Below, piece by piece: positions 20,001-27,821 of a stretch of DNA of 64,000 nt. The translations under genes were made by a program, and so were the position numbers. This stretch comes from Trujillonella endophytica. Lineage in GTDB: Bacteria; Actinomycetota; Actinomycetes; Mycobacteriales; Geodermatophilaceae. Numbering within the stretch: position 1 is the stretch's first letter; every line of letters starts with the position of its first letter. The notes under the pieces were generated by a model. The model made no database searches and had not been told where the DNA came from. It saw only the letters and a list, made by a program, of their open reading frames with translations. The stretch spans positions 310,001 through 374,000 of the forward strand of contig NZ_FOEE01000002.1 of NCBI RefSeq assembly GCF_900110555.1, given 5' to 3'.

Positions 20001-20385
20001 GGCGGAGCTCGCGGCGACCCCCGTGGGCATCGACCCGGCGGTGCCGGCCGCGATCGCCGACCGGCTGCTCCCCTTCGCCGACCACCTGGCGGTGCAGGGC
20101 GGGATCGGGGCGCAGGGCCCGGTGGCGCTGCTGCTGGGGCGGGCGGAGGCGGCGGCCGGGCGGCTGGACGACGCCGAGCGGCACCTCCGTCAGGCGGTGG
20201 CGGTCAGCGCCCGGTCCGGGCTGCGGCCGTCAGAGGCACGGGCGCGGCTGGCTCTGGCGTCGCTGCTGGCCCGTCGCGGGGACGTCGCGGGCGTGTCCGC
20301 GGAAGCGCGCGCGGCCCTGGCCCTGGCCGAGGAGGTCGGGATGGTGCGGGTGGCCGACGAGGTACGGCGGCTGGACCCACGATGA
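17065..20385 (+). CDS. Large BTAD-domain transcriptional activator with AAA ATPase and TPR-like region
   Basis: This SARP/AfsR-like regulator of 1106 aa has an OmpR-type winged helix at residues 1-100 (GSPLQRVLLGLLLTEPGRSV, then QTYVSRLRRVLG). A BTAD domain ends near 250 (QARRLLDEELGLAPGPALEA). An AAA ATPase domain follows, with Walker A DGEPGIGKTRL and Walker B VVVVVDDLHWADP. The C-terminal half of about 600 residues is helical and Ala/Leu-rich, as in TPR sensor regions. The start is GTG 17065 or ATG 17068, with GGGAGG six to nine bases upstream. It is coupled to the methyltransferase by a 4-nt overlap and divergent from the glycosyltransferase. Confidence 0.9.
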   Translation: MMVYGVLGAVEARLSADAPPLDLGSPLQRVLLGLLLTEPGRSVSLDRIVDALWADAPPADPDASVQTYVSRLRRVLGRVVERTPAGYRLVAEAGDVDAGRFSASAASAGRRLAGGDAAGALADADEALSLWRGPVALEDAGDRPFAAAARDRLEELQRTCREDRTAALLALGRAAEAVPEAEALVASSPLAERPWVLLVDALAAAGRTADALARYAQARRLLDEELGLAPGPALEAAQARALRGPVAVAAAPSPPPALVGRDREFGLLRDLVAGLPRTGPRFALVDGEPGIGKTRLLAEVAAAARASGARVAVGRCHEDDDAPALWPFLQVTGALGGGAGAEGGAAGGAFAAFEAVLSTLVAASSRAPVVVVVDDLHWADPASLRLLGFLAVELQHGPVAVLGTCRTGVRDPGLARVRAALARTPGFTQLTLGPLEPAATAALVAGVVGSDAAGEVHERSGGNPFFATELARVLSGDGSGPVPPGVRDVVERRLAGLPEPAREVLTLAAVAGQRFAVSLLQRADGAAAPDDLADALDAAESADLVRPAGPGELAFAHALVRETLLEGTPPLRRARLHARLAAALPAGAAPFERAHHLVAGRPFTDAEATVAACSAAAERAAHDHAHESAARWWERALEVLDAEGDRPELRSELLLRAGTTMARAGSWAEAQRLLSGVIDAALARGDTGTAATAADQLQGIGGLWFPVTYGVYPAELVGRLEALLAAVGEVDGPARVRTLAALAVVVHYGPDRSRGLRAAEEAVAAARRTGRVDLLRTALVARLGACWLPGHEDRLIANATELLEVTPAEELPEVAMLALVRRAVARMGLGDVDGDAADLAAAWELARRHDLPLVHAQLVSMQAARAMLFGDLETAEELVDRTFALVQRTQLYTQSWQDLVMRSFIWIDRGCLAQRLPEAAAGVDTSGGAGSGTLLTAIALLEAGMAAEAAAEMARVDGWAPFPMQWDWLALTCWQAYAAAELAATPVGIDPAVPAAIADRLLPFADHLAVQGGIGAQGPVALLLGRAEAAAGRLDDAERHLRQAVAVSARSGLRPSEARARLALASLLARRGDVAGVSAEARAALALAEEVGMVRVADEVRRLDPR

Positions 20386-21026
20386 GGGGGACGACGGTGT
20401 CGCATCCGGTGTTCGCGCGGCTGTGGCCGCACCTGGCGGCGGCGGGCGAGCGGCAGGGGACGGCTGAGCTTCGCGACCGGTTGCTGGCCGGCGCCGCGGG
20501 GCGGGTGCTCGAGCTCGGGGCGGGCAGCGGCACGAACTTCGGCCACTATCCGTCCGCGGTGACCGAGGTCGTGGCGGTCGAGCCGGAGCCGCGGCTGCGG
20601 GCGCTCGCGGCGTCGGCCGCTCTCTCGGCGCCGGTGCCCGTGACCATCGTGGACGGGGACGCCGACGCGCTCCCGGCGGAGGACGGCGCCTTCGATGTGG
20701 CGGTCGCGTCGCTGGTGTTGTGCAGCGTGCCGGACCAGGGCCGGGCGCTGGCCGAGTTGCGGCGGGTGCTGCGCCCCGGGGGCCGGCTGCTGTTCTGGGA
20801 GCACGTCCGCGGTGAGAAGGCCGGGCTGGTGCGGGCGCAGCGGGTGCTCGACGCGACGGTGTGGCCGTTCTTCGCCGGCGGGTGCCACACCGGCCGGGAC
20901 ACCGCGGCGGCGATCGAGGCGGCCGGTTTCACCATCGAGCGGCTCGACCGCTTCGACCTGCCGGACCTCCGGGTGAACCTCAACCCGGCAAGCCCGCAGG
21001 TGCTCGGGATGGCGGTCCGGGCGTGA
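20382..21026 (+). CDS. Class I SAM-dependent methyltransferase
   Basis: The 214-aa protein carries SAM-binding motif I VLELGAGSGTNFGHYP, motif II VVAVEPEPRLR, and the later VASLVLCSVPDQGRALAELR and VLRPGGRLLFWEH segments. It resembles small cytosolic methyltransferases of the UbiE/METTL7 type. The substrate is not readable. The ATG at 20382 overlaps the regulator stop (ATGA); a GTG at 20397 is an alternative. It is followed at once by the tRNA-Gly promoter. Confidence 0.88.
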   Translation: MRGTTVSHPVFARLWPHLAAAGERQGTAELRDRLLAGAAGRVLELGAGSGTNFGHYPSAVTEVVAVEPEPRLRALAASAALSAPVPVTIVDGDADALPAEDGAFDVAVASLVLCSVPDQGRALAELRRVLRPGGRLLFWEHVRGEKAGLVRAQRVLDATVWPFFAGGCHTGRDTAAAIEAAGFTIERLDRFDLPDLRVNLNPASPQVLGMAVRA

Positions 21027-21040
21027 CCGCGGGGACCGGT

Positions 21041-21046
21041 TACGCT
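21041..21046 (+). promoter_or_regulatory. Candidate -10 of tRNA-Gly
   Basis: TACGCT matches TANNNT and lies 15 bp upstream of the mature tRNA 5' end. Confidence 0.35.
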
Positions 21047-21060
21047 GGCCGGGCACCTCT

Positions 21061-21131
21061 GCGGGTGTAGCTCAATGGTAGAGCCCCAGCCTTCCAAGCT
21101 GGCCATGCCGGTTCGATCCCGGTCACCCGCT
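21061..21131 (+). tRNA. tRNA-Gly (anticodon TCC), integration target
   Basis: A full cloverleaf is present. The acceptor stem GCGGGTG pairs with CACCCGC, the D-arm is GCTCAATGGTAGAGC, the anticodon stem CCAGC/GCTGG encloses loop CTTCCAA, and the T-loop is TTCGATC. CCA is encoded at 21132-21134. The 3' 46 bp (21089-21134) recur at 42132-42177, so the gene is the attachment site of the element and its 3' end is restored by element DNA. Confidence 0.97.
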
Positions 21132-21134
21132 CCA
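21089..21134 (+). repeat. attL: 3' end of tRNA-Gly
   Basis: These 46 bp are identical to 42132-42177. They cover the tRNA from the anticodon arm through CCA, the usual crossover region of tyrosine integrases. The flanks differ outside the repeat on both sides. Confidence 0.95.
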
Positions 21135-21953
21135 CGCATAACCGCAGGGAAGGGCGCGTGTCAGCGGAACTGGAGGAGGTCCGGAGGACCCTCCGGAAGG
21201 CCCGATATAGCCCCTTTTGACCCTTGTTTTCCGGTCCGTTGGTCATGTTCTGGTCACGCGGTGAGCTTGAGGCGAGCCGAGCGGCAATTCGCCGACACCG
21301 CCAGACACTGCTGCGGGCCAGCTGCCAACCCGGGAGCTCCAGCGGATGGCTCAAGTCCAGCCATAAGGCGACTCAAATTGCTCGGTGCACTGTGGTCCGA
21401 GTGTCCGCGCCGGTGCTGGCCGCAGTCTCGCGAGCTTCCGTCCCAGCAGGAAACCGTCATCGATGTGGACTTGAGGCACGCGAGCCGTTCGTTCTCGGGC
21501 CATGTCGCTGCGGAGCGCGGTCTGACAATGCTTCCACTAGTCGGCTCTCCGGTCCCAGACCAGCCATGCAAGCCGGTGTCTAGATCGACCCGAGTCAGCG
21601 GGAGCTTGCCGGCGCGCTGCAGGCGGCGCTGAGCGCGCCACTCGTCGCCGAGATGGACCGACCATTGCCACCGCACTCGGGCAGAGCTGCCGGGGCACGC
21701 TCTCCGGTGTAGGGCCATTGCGGCTCGAATGCCACTAAGCAGCCCAATCAGCCCGGGAGACTGCGACGTTGTCGTCCTTGGCCAGGACGGGTCCGAAGCA
21801 GGCTGGGCAGCCGGCACCCCCATTGGCCCGGAGCCGATTCGCGCGGCCCAACGGTCTCAGCCGACGGGTGCGCCCTCCGACGGCGGAATGATTACCCAGC
21901 GGCGACACGCCATACCACCCCCCGGCTCGGTCTGGGGCTGTCTCCAAGGTCCC
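21135..21953. other. 819 bp without a supported gene
   Basis: Readings here are short, have erratic composition and do not look like protein families. A fragment around 21584-21715 (reading LAGALQAALSAPLVAEMDRP) could be the decayed end of an old gene. Otherwise I see nothing. Confidence 0.5.
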
Positions 21954-23129
21954 CTACCGTCTCGCCGATTCCGATATCAGCGCACCCTGCAGGGGCGAAC
22001 CCTGGTTGACGTCCATGACCGCCGAACCACCGCCACAGCTGCACAACTCCGATGGCCCACCCGCCTGCGCGCGACGTGGGCTGTAGCCCAATTCAGCTAC
22101 ATGCGCCTCCAGCGCGGCCACTGTCAGATACGGGGCGCATGAGCCGCCGTAACGCTCGGCCAGGACCCCGAAGCTTGACATCAGACTTGAAACGAGCACG
22201 TCGACAGGTGTCGCCAATGGACGCATTGCCAGCATGCAATCGCTCAACACGACCGAAGCACTCTCGCTCCAGACGGCAATCTTGCCTGGCGTGAATCTAC
22301 CCACACGCGGCAGAAGCACCAAAGGGCCGGGCGTGGCCCACCTCCATCCGCACATCTCTTCGCGCAGTTCCACCTCGCCTTCCTGCAGCGAAGTTGTGTG
22401 AACGAACGCGGCGAGCGGACCACTCTCGCGCTGCGAGCGCCGGTGCACGGGCACGCGACCTCTGATGATGTCAATGCATGTGCAGCCAGCGATGATCCTA
22501 TTAACTCCGGGACGCGACGGAGCTGCGACTCCTGGACCTTTTTCCACGGTGAACCGCAGCATTTCCGTGCGGGCGTAAGCCCCAGGGAAGGCGCCTCGAG
22601 AGTACGCGCGCAAGACCTCTAGAGCGTGTCTCCGCTCCCACGACTGCCACAACTTGCGGTCTTTCTCGGACTTTCGGGAGCCACGAGGCATCAGAGCGAC
22701 GACACTCGAACCCGGACTCATCCCCGACAGGATCGTTTCTAGACACGCGGCAGCAGGCGAAACAACGGCGGACCCGTTCGGCGACCGCATGCCGGCTCCC
22801 CCTCTGTAGGAGAAGGGTGGATTGACCAGGACGCCCGAGACCGCTGACCTACGAGCCCACACCGGACTTTGACGAAGCGAGCGCTCATTCAGAAGGTCAG
22901 CCCGGCCAACGAGCCAGCGCGGGTGCTCAGACCTGAGGCGCGCGACCGCTCGCCGGTCGCAGTCTGCTGCCAAGTACGAAAAGGCCGATCCGAACCGCTG
23001 TTCCGCGGCATCAAGAAGGGCCCCTCCGCCCGCAGTGAAGTCCGCTACGAGACTTCCAGTCCGCAGGTCGAGCTCCGCCGCCATCTCCGCCGCCAGCCAG
23101 CTTGGCGTATAAAACGGGTCCACTCTCAT
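21954..23129 (-). CDS. N6-adenine-type DNA methyltransferase, last gene of the PRTase/ATPase operon
   Basis: The 391-aa protein shows gamma-type amino-methyltransferase order. Motif X is DPFYTPSWLAAEM (residues 4-16), the SAM-binding motif I is VADFTAGGGALLDAA (28-42), and the catalytic NPPF with following Ser/Tyr is VLVNPPFSYRGG (101-112). The remaining 250 residues could hold a target-recognition region. The start overlaps the upstream gene stop by 4 nt. There is no restriction endonuclease alongside. It may protect self DNA or sense unmodified DNA for the operon. The catalytic motif is intact, so activity is plausible. Confidence 0.78.
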   Translation of the reverse strand: MRVDPFYTPSWLAAEMAAELDLRTGSLVADFTAGGGALLDAAEQRFGSAFSYLAADCDRRAVARLRSEHPRWLVGRADLLNERSLRQSPVWARRSAVSGVLVNPPFSYRGGAGMRSPNGSAVVSPAAACLETILSGMSPGSSVVALMPRGSRKSEKDRKLWQSWERRHALEVLRAYSRGAFPGAYARTEMLRFTVEKGPGVAAPSRPGVNRIIAGCTCIDIIRGRVPVHRRSQRESGPLAAFVHTTSLQEGEVELREEMCGWRWATPGPLVLLPRVGRFTPGKIAVWSESASVVLSDCMLAMRPLATPVDVLVSSLMSSFGVLAERYGGSCAPYLTVAALEAHVAELGYSPRRAQAGGPSELCSCGGGSAVMDVNQGSPLQGALISESARR

Positions 23130-24130
23130 GATGCTGGGGCCCGTCTGGCAGGTGAGTATGCACCTACTTCGCGATACAAGTCAGAGGACACGAAACGATG
23201 AACGTCATAGACGCATAATCGCGCCTCACCGCGCGTATTCTTTTCGCTTCGTATTGGGTGGTCATAGACGAGTTCCACCCGTCCGCTCCGAGCCATCGCG
23301 AATAGTACAGCCCCCAATCCATGAGGCTTAGTTCCGATAGGCGCTACGCGTAGAAAGTCACCCTGGTAATCGTTGGCTATTTCATGCAACATATGAAAAG
23401 CGTCGAAAGGGCAGTTCGCCTTAGCGAACCGAACTCGCGATGCCAGAAAGTCACTTTCCAGTTGCACCCGATTCCCGCTGTAGGCGAAGAACGGGTAGTC
23501 CGCCCTGAAGCCTGGCACGCCGACAATGGGCACCGTCTTTGTAGGGACAGCTTCTAGCTCATCAAGAATGTATCCGAAACGAGCACCTTCGAAGCCGAGC
23601 AGCGCAATGAAGCAACTGTCCTCCGGGTGGCGAGGTCGCCTCAGCGTTACGAAACCTGGCAGAGGAGCCACACCTTGAATCCGAGCCGAGAGATCGAATA
23701 TCAAGCCTTGAGCCGGGTCAGGGTTTCGGCGATACTCATTCGGCTCTACGTAGACCACATATGTTTCGATCTCCAGTCGAACGGCAGCCCGGAGGATGGG
23801 GGCCCACGACCGGTACATGAGGCCTGTAATGTCCAGGTACAGGGGGGAGCCGAGACGCAGCAGCATTTCCTCGAGAGCACCAGCATCCCATGCGTTGATG
23901 ACTTCATCCTCAAAGCCATAAGCATGGGATGACAAGACCATATCGTCGGGTAGTTGTGCCGCGATAGAGACAAGGCCAACGCCGGAAGCGACCGCACGGC
24001 TGCACCATTCTTCATCGAGGCTCGCTCGTTCCTCCGTCTCCGCGCCGTACACATAGGCGGCGCCCGACGGCGGGCAGAATTCGCCTCGCGTCAGCTCAAG
24101 GGTCAACAGAGGCTCATTCAGGAGAGTCAT
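23126..24130 (-). CDS. Unrecognised Rossmann-like protein of the PRTase/ATPase operon
   Basis: I do not recognise this 334-aa protein with certainty. Alternating strand/helix pattern is seen in SPLYLDITGLMYRSWAPILR (about residues 95-114), ETYVVYVEPNEYRR, SCFIALLGFEGARFGYIL and KTVPIVGVPGF. This suggests a Rossmannoid alpha/beta fold, with conserved-looking Asp-Ile-Thr and Glu-Pro-Asn motifs. It has no membrane segment or signal peptide. The start ATG has AGAGGG seven bases upstream and overlaps the ATPase stop by 17 nt; its own stop overlaps the methyltransferase start. It could be an effector or sensor subunit, which is inference. Confidence 0.7.
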   Translation of the reverse strand: MTLLNEPLLTLELTRGEFCPPSGAAYVYGAETEERASLDEEWCSRAVASGVGLVSIAAQLPDDMVLSSHAYGFEDEVINAWDAGALEEMLLRLGSPLYLDITGLMYRSWAPILRAAVRLEIETYVVYVEPNEYRRNPDPAQGLIFDLSARIQGVAPLPGFVTLRRPRHPEDSCFIALLGFEGARFGYILDELEAVPTKTVPIVGVPGFRADYPFFAYSGNRVQLESDFLASRVRFAKANCPFDAFHMLHEIANDYQGDFLRVAPIGTKPHGLGAVLFAMARSGRVELVYDHPIRSEKNTRGEARLCVYDVHRFVSSDLYREVGAYSPARRAPAS

Positions 24131-26009
24131 GGTAATACCCTCTAAACAGAGCGAGCTGCTCTGGCAGCTCTAAGTCGGAATCGCGATTGCTGCGCTGGAG
24201 AATCTTTCGGATAGTCCGAGAGGAATCGGATGTAGCGAGCTGTAAGATATCCGCCACATCAACAGAGATTCTGCGCTTGCGGCGGTAGCTGAAGCCAAAG
24301 AAGGGGGCGAAGATGGGATGCAGCTGGTAGTCGAAGCTTCGCGTTTCCCCAGAAACCGCGGCCATCTTATCGCCAGGGAAACGCAACATTGCCAGGTGCA
24401 TGACGCAGGCGGCTAGGAGATCCTCAACCTCCTCGACAGTTCGGGCGTCGGCGCCGAGCCACCCCACCCGAAGTTGAGTGACCTCAGGCGTATGGCCCTC
24501 CGGCTGCACAGCCATGACCTGAAAGATGCGACCGAAGCCAAGAATGAGTTTGGTGACCTGGGCCCCTCGGGCCCCAACGCCCGGCAATTGCTGAACGATA
24601 CGTCGGCCAACCTCCTGTGCCGCGTTGGTCTGCACGTCGACAGAGACTGGCTCGTCAAGGAGTCTTTCCTCGAGTACGTGGCGCTCGAGCGCCTCATTGA
24701 CCAGTTGGAGAAGGTAGCGAATGTTTCCATCCGCAAGCTGTACGTACGTGTCCCACCCCGCGTAGTACTTGCGATGCCCACGCATCCCACGCCGGATTGT
24801 GAACAACATGGCATGCTGGTAGTTCGTTAGTCGCGTGGACCATTCTCGGGGATTTGCTAGCGCATCGGCGACCGTTTCGGCAAGGGTCTCGGTACGCCCC
24901 TCATTCCAGAAGACCGTCAGGTAGGCCGCCAGTGGGTCTAGTGCAGAGAAGGCAGAGACTACTTCTTGCGGTGCGCCTTCTCGCCCGAGTCGCCGCTTAG
25001 CTTCAACAAGTCGCGCCGAGATTCCTAAGCGCTGAGCCTCGTCGGCCTCGGAGAGGGCTGGAAGAAGAGACTTGATGTCGGCGACCGACCTCCGTTGAGA
25101 ACGGACCCTGCCAAGGCGGTCGTTGCACACCTGCTCGGCAAAGTCGGCGAAGTCGGACTCTTTAAGTCGGCGGGAGATGTCAATGTACGCATAGTCCGCA
25201 GGCTCAGACAGGGATTCGTTTACATTGAGAGTTCGCCGCTCCCGGTGACCCGTCTCGCGCATACCGACTTTGAATGTGTACCTCGCCTCTCCAGAGTGCT
25301 TGATGAGGGTGTTGATAACCCTCTGTTGGTAGTCCTCGAGGTTTTCGTATTCGTCGACAAGGAAGGCGAACTGCTTGTCGCCAATGCCAAGAGTGGCACG
25401 CAGAGCGGTGACCAGCAGCTCTACGGGCCGACCCAACATCGACAGCTCTACGGTGTTTGCACCGCGGACATTGTTAATGTACGCCTCGAAGCTAGCGAGC
25501 TCATCGTCTAGCAACTCGAGTGCATGCGAGAACGAATGAGCTGGCGGAAGATGGAGAGAGCGGCAGGCTCTGGCCATCTCGACTGAAGCGTCGAGATATA
25601 CTTCCCGCGCCTCGCTCTGCCATGATGCGAACTCGCATAGCAGTCGAGTCAGTGTGAGGTTGACATAATGCGAGAAGATGGGGACCCACGCCTCTTCGGA
25701 GAGCCCCGCGCCTCGAAAAGCAGTAACCACCGTGGTGTCGATGCGCCAATACAGGCCAATCAGCGGCCACTCTTCGACGCTTGTCCCCGCTAATCGAGCT
25801 TGGCCCTCGTACGACAGACCTCGGAGCACAGTCGTCTTGCCAGTGCCTCTACCGCCGACCAGCAGACACGGACGACTTGTTAGCAGTGCTGGCCAGTAGG
25901 TGGGAGTGGTGAACAAATCATACAGTTCCCCACTGAACTGCTCCGCGCGGAAGCCGCCCATTGTGGCAGCCAATTCGAGGAGCAGGCCCTCCCGGGGCAG
26001 AGTCGTCAC
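24114..26009 (-). CDS. ORC/CDC6-like AAA ATPase of a putative defence operon
   Basis: The predicted 631-aa protein has Walker A GGRGTGKT at residues 52-59 and Walker B FAFLVDEYENL with Asp219-Glu220. Arginine-rich stretches and a C-terminal helical/winged-helix-like region follow (KRRISVDVADILQLAT). The pattern matches the ORC-CDC6 family of bacterial AAA ATPases that I recall being linked to conflict systems. GTG at 26009 was chosen because AGGAGG lies seven bases upstream and it begins two bases after the upstream gene's stop codon. It likely couples ATP hydrolysis to DNA or partner sensing. GC is clearly lower than the chromosome. Confidence 0.75.
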   Translation of the reverse strand: MTTLPREGLLLELAATMGGFRAEQFSGELYDLFTTPTYWPALLTSRPCLLVGGRGTGKTTVLRGLSYEGQARLAGTSVEEWPLIGLYWRIDTTVVTAFRGAGLSEEAWVPIFSHYVNLTLTRLLCEFASWQSEAREVYLDASVEMARACRSLHLPPAHSFSHALELLDDELASFEAYINNVRGANTVELSMLGRPVELLVTALRATLGIGDKQFAFLVDEYENLEDYQQRVINTLIKHSGEARYTFKVGMRETGHRERRTLNVNESLSEPADYAYIDISRRLKESDFADFAEQVCNDRLGRVRSQRRSVADIKSLLPALSEADEAQRLGISARLVEAKRRLGREGAPQEVVSAFSALDPLAAYLTVFWNEGRTETLAETVADALANPREWSTRLTNYQHAMLFTIRRGMRGHRKYYAGWDTYVQLADGNIRYLLQLVNEALERHVLEERLLDEPVSVDVQTNAAQEVGRRIVQQLPGVGARGAQVTKLILGFGRIFQVMAVQPEGHTPEVTQLRVGWLGADARTVEEVEDLLAACVMHLAMLRFPGDKMAAVSGETRSFDYQLHPIFAPFFGFSYRRKRRISVDVADILQLATSDSSRTIRKILQRSNRDSDLELPEQLALFRGYYHDSPE

Positions 26010-26010
26010 G

Positions 26011-26904
26011 TCAACGCCTCCTGAGCAAGGGGGTCCAGTTTGCGGTAGACATCCAGAAGATTGGCAACGCCGCATCTGGCACAGAATGCTCAAACGCGAG
26101 GGCGAGGCCAAGGTCGTGATAGCCAAGTATCTGATGAGCCATAATTCCGGCCCTGCGACTTGCATCGCTGATGACCTGGAGGGCGTCGGCGCGAAGGTGC
26201 GGCGGGAAAAGCAGAGTGTGCTCGTCGCTTGCCCCATACCGGGGCGAGAGAATGTGTGCCGCCTGAAGAATCAAGCGCGGCGCGCATTCACGTATGCGTT
26301 CTGCGGCGTAGCTCGTGCAAATTGAGGGCGCATAGTAGGTCGAGCCCAATTGCCCCGCCGCCGAAAGCTGAGAGAAGCTCACCACATCACCGGTCGAGAG
26401 CGAGTACGACCGATTCCAGGTTTTCGTGAATTGGTCGCCCGAGCCTGCGAAGTCGTCGACGAAGACCACTGGTCGGGGACCCCGCAGGAGCAGCGTCGTG
26501 AGGACCTCTTCGGGCAGCATAATATGGTCTTCGTTTATATCGAGAAGTTGCCGAGCTTTTCGATCGAACAGGAAGCCCGAGTCCGTCGCGTTGGGCGTCT
26601 CGCCAGTTGGATGCGTGATAAGGACGCCGCGTCGGAACTCGTTCCATTCAAGCTTTTTGTCAGCATAGGTTCCAGCGTCCTTGGACACCATCTGCGCGAG
26701 CCCAGAAAATGCCGAGACGAAGAGCTTGTCAGTAACTTCAGAATTCAGGTATACGAAAGAGTTAAGGAGGGCGACGGCGTGCTGACGTTCCTTTGGTTTG
26801 AAGTTTTCAAGCCACGCCCTTGTCTTGATACTCGCGGGCACTGGCCCCCAGAGGCGAATGCTGCTGAAGTAGTCCCGTTCGTCAAGGACCTCGGCCTCGT
26901 GCAT
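26011..26904 (-). CDS. Phosphoribosyltransferase-like protein (PRTase-CE type), first gene of the operon
   Basis: The predicted 297-aa protein carries a PRPP-loop-like motif, VVFVDDFAGSGDQF, at residues 146-159. This is the two acidic residues followed by the small-residue loop typical of type I phosphoribosyltransferases. An N-terminal helical region (KPKERQHAVALLNSFVYLN) precedes it. I recall such proteins being described with ORC/CDC6 ATPases in bacterial conflict loci. ATG at 26904 has GGGGGAG just upstream at short spacing; ATGs at 26946 or 26952 are alternatives. The stop is one base from the ATPase start. It may make or modify a nucleotide signal, which is speculation. Confidence 0.72.
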   Translation of the reverse strand: MHEAEVLDERDYFSSIRLWGPVPASIKTRAWLENFKPKERQHAVALLNSFVYLNSEVTDKLFVSAFSGLAQMVSKDAGTYADKKLEWNEFRRGVLITHPTGETPNATDSGFLFDRKARQLLDINEDHIMLPEEVLTTLLLRGPRPVVFVDDFAGSGDQFTKTWNRSYSLSTGDVVSFSQLSAAGQLGSTYYAPSICTSYAAERIRECAPRLILQAAHILSPRYGASDEHTLLFPPHLRADALQVISDASRRAGIMAHQILGYHDLGLALAFEHSVPDAALPIFWMSTANWTPLLRRR

Positions 26905-27821
26905 GGTCTCCCCCGTAGCGACGTCAGGACCGGAGGATCTTGCCATGGCCATGGGGCAAACCTGGGGCCGTATGGAGTTTCCGAGGGCTCGTGTCAGTTG
27001 CTGCGTTTGGCCGAGGCTGCTCAGTGGGCGGTCTGCGACCGGGCGGGCTCCGAGCGGCCCAGGTGTGCACATCGCTGTCGAGCGTTCTAGCTGGGTCGGA
27101 GTTGGGCGGCAGGTTCCCAGGGCACGCACCCTGCGCCGACGACTGATACCGGTGCCAACGCCTTGATCATGGGCAGCGCGTTTGTCTCCAGTCTGGCGAT
27201 GCCGTCGCCAGTGATGTAGAGCCGGCTGGTCGAGGGGGAGGGTGCCCTGAGCCGCTCGTGTTGAGCAACCCCGTCGTGCGTGTCAGCCCTATCGCTGGCG
27301 GGCCAGCGCGTCCACGCCAAGGTCTCTCGATCATGCTCGTCGCCGGAGAGCATCCAGTAGACCGGAGCCGGGCTCGATCCGGCCAGGGCGACCTAGGACT
27401 GGCCGAGGCCACGGCCTGCGGAAGGCGGGGCGGGCGGGGTAGATGGCGCCCATGCGGGCCGGAGCAATCCGCCAGCGTCGAAGTCAGCCGCGGGTGCCGT
27501 GCCTTGAAGCGGCCGGATGCACCCTGCCGGCCGAGTCTTGGCTCCCGTCGCCAATATTGGCGGCTCGGACCTTGAGGGGCCTCGGACCCTCGATGGACGG
27601 CAGGCTCGGGGCTCGGCCGGGCTCGCCGAAGTCGTCACAACGAGTTGGCCGACCTGAGATGAGCTCCTATGTGTCAAGGCGGCTCGGGCGTAGCGTCCGG
27701 GTCGGCGGTGGGTGCGGTGGACTGACCGCAGCGAAGAGCAGGTCTGGGACTGCGAGCCTGTCGCGCAGCTGGCTTCGGCCGTAGAGACGCGTCCGTTTTG
27801 TCGCTGCCGCACTCACCGTCC
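26905..27821. other. 917 bp without an intact gene
   Basis: This upstream region of the defence operon has no supported intact reading frame. It should contain the operon promoter and holds a decayed IS110-type fragment at 27225-27420. The part from about 27430 to 27821 shows nothing recognisable and may include the terminus of the adjacent insertion sequence. Confidence 0.5.
27225..27420 (-). pseudogene. Decayed C-terminal fragment of an IS110-family transposase
   Basis: The minus strand reads VYWMLSGDEHDRETL, then after in-frame stops HARRGCSTRAAQGTLPLDQP. This aligns with AYWMLTRDEPYRDLG and HARRLVAQLERLGHTVTLDQP at the C-terminus of the intact transposase at 29336-30571. Stops and frame breaks show it is dead. 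Confidence 0.65.

Noticed and set aside
21075-21632. Reading frame starting inside tRNA-Gly and running into the element
   Set aside because: It uses the tRNA gene as coding sequence and has no domain features.
21254-21823. 189-aa minus-strand reading in the left end of the element
   Set aside because: Composition is irregular and no fold or family pattern is visible. Treated as non-coding.
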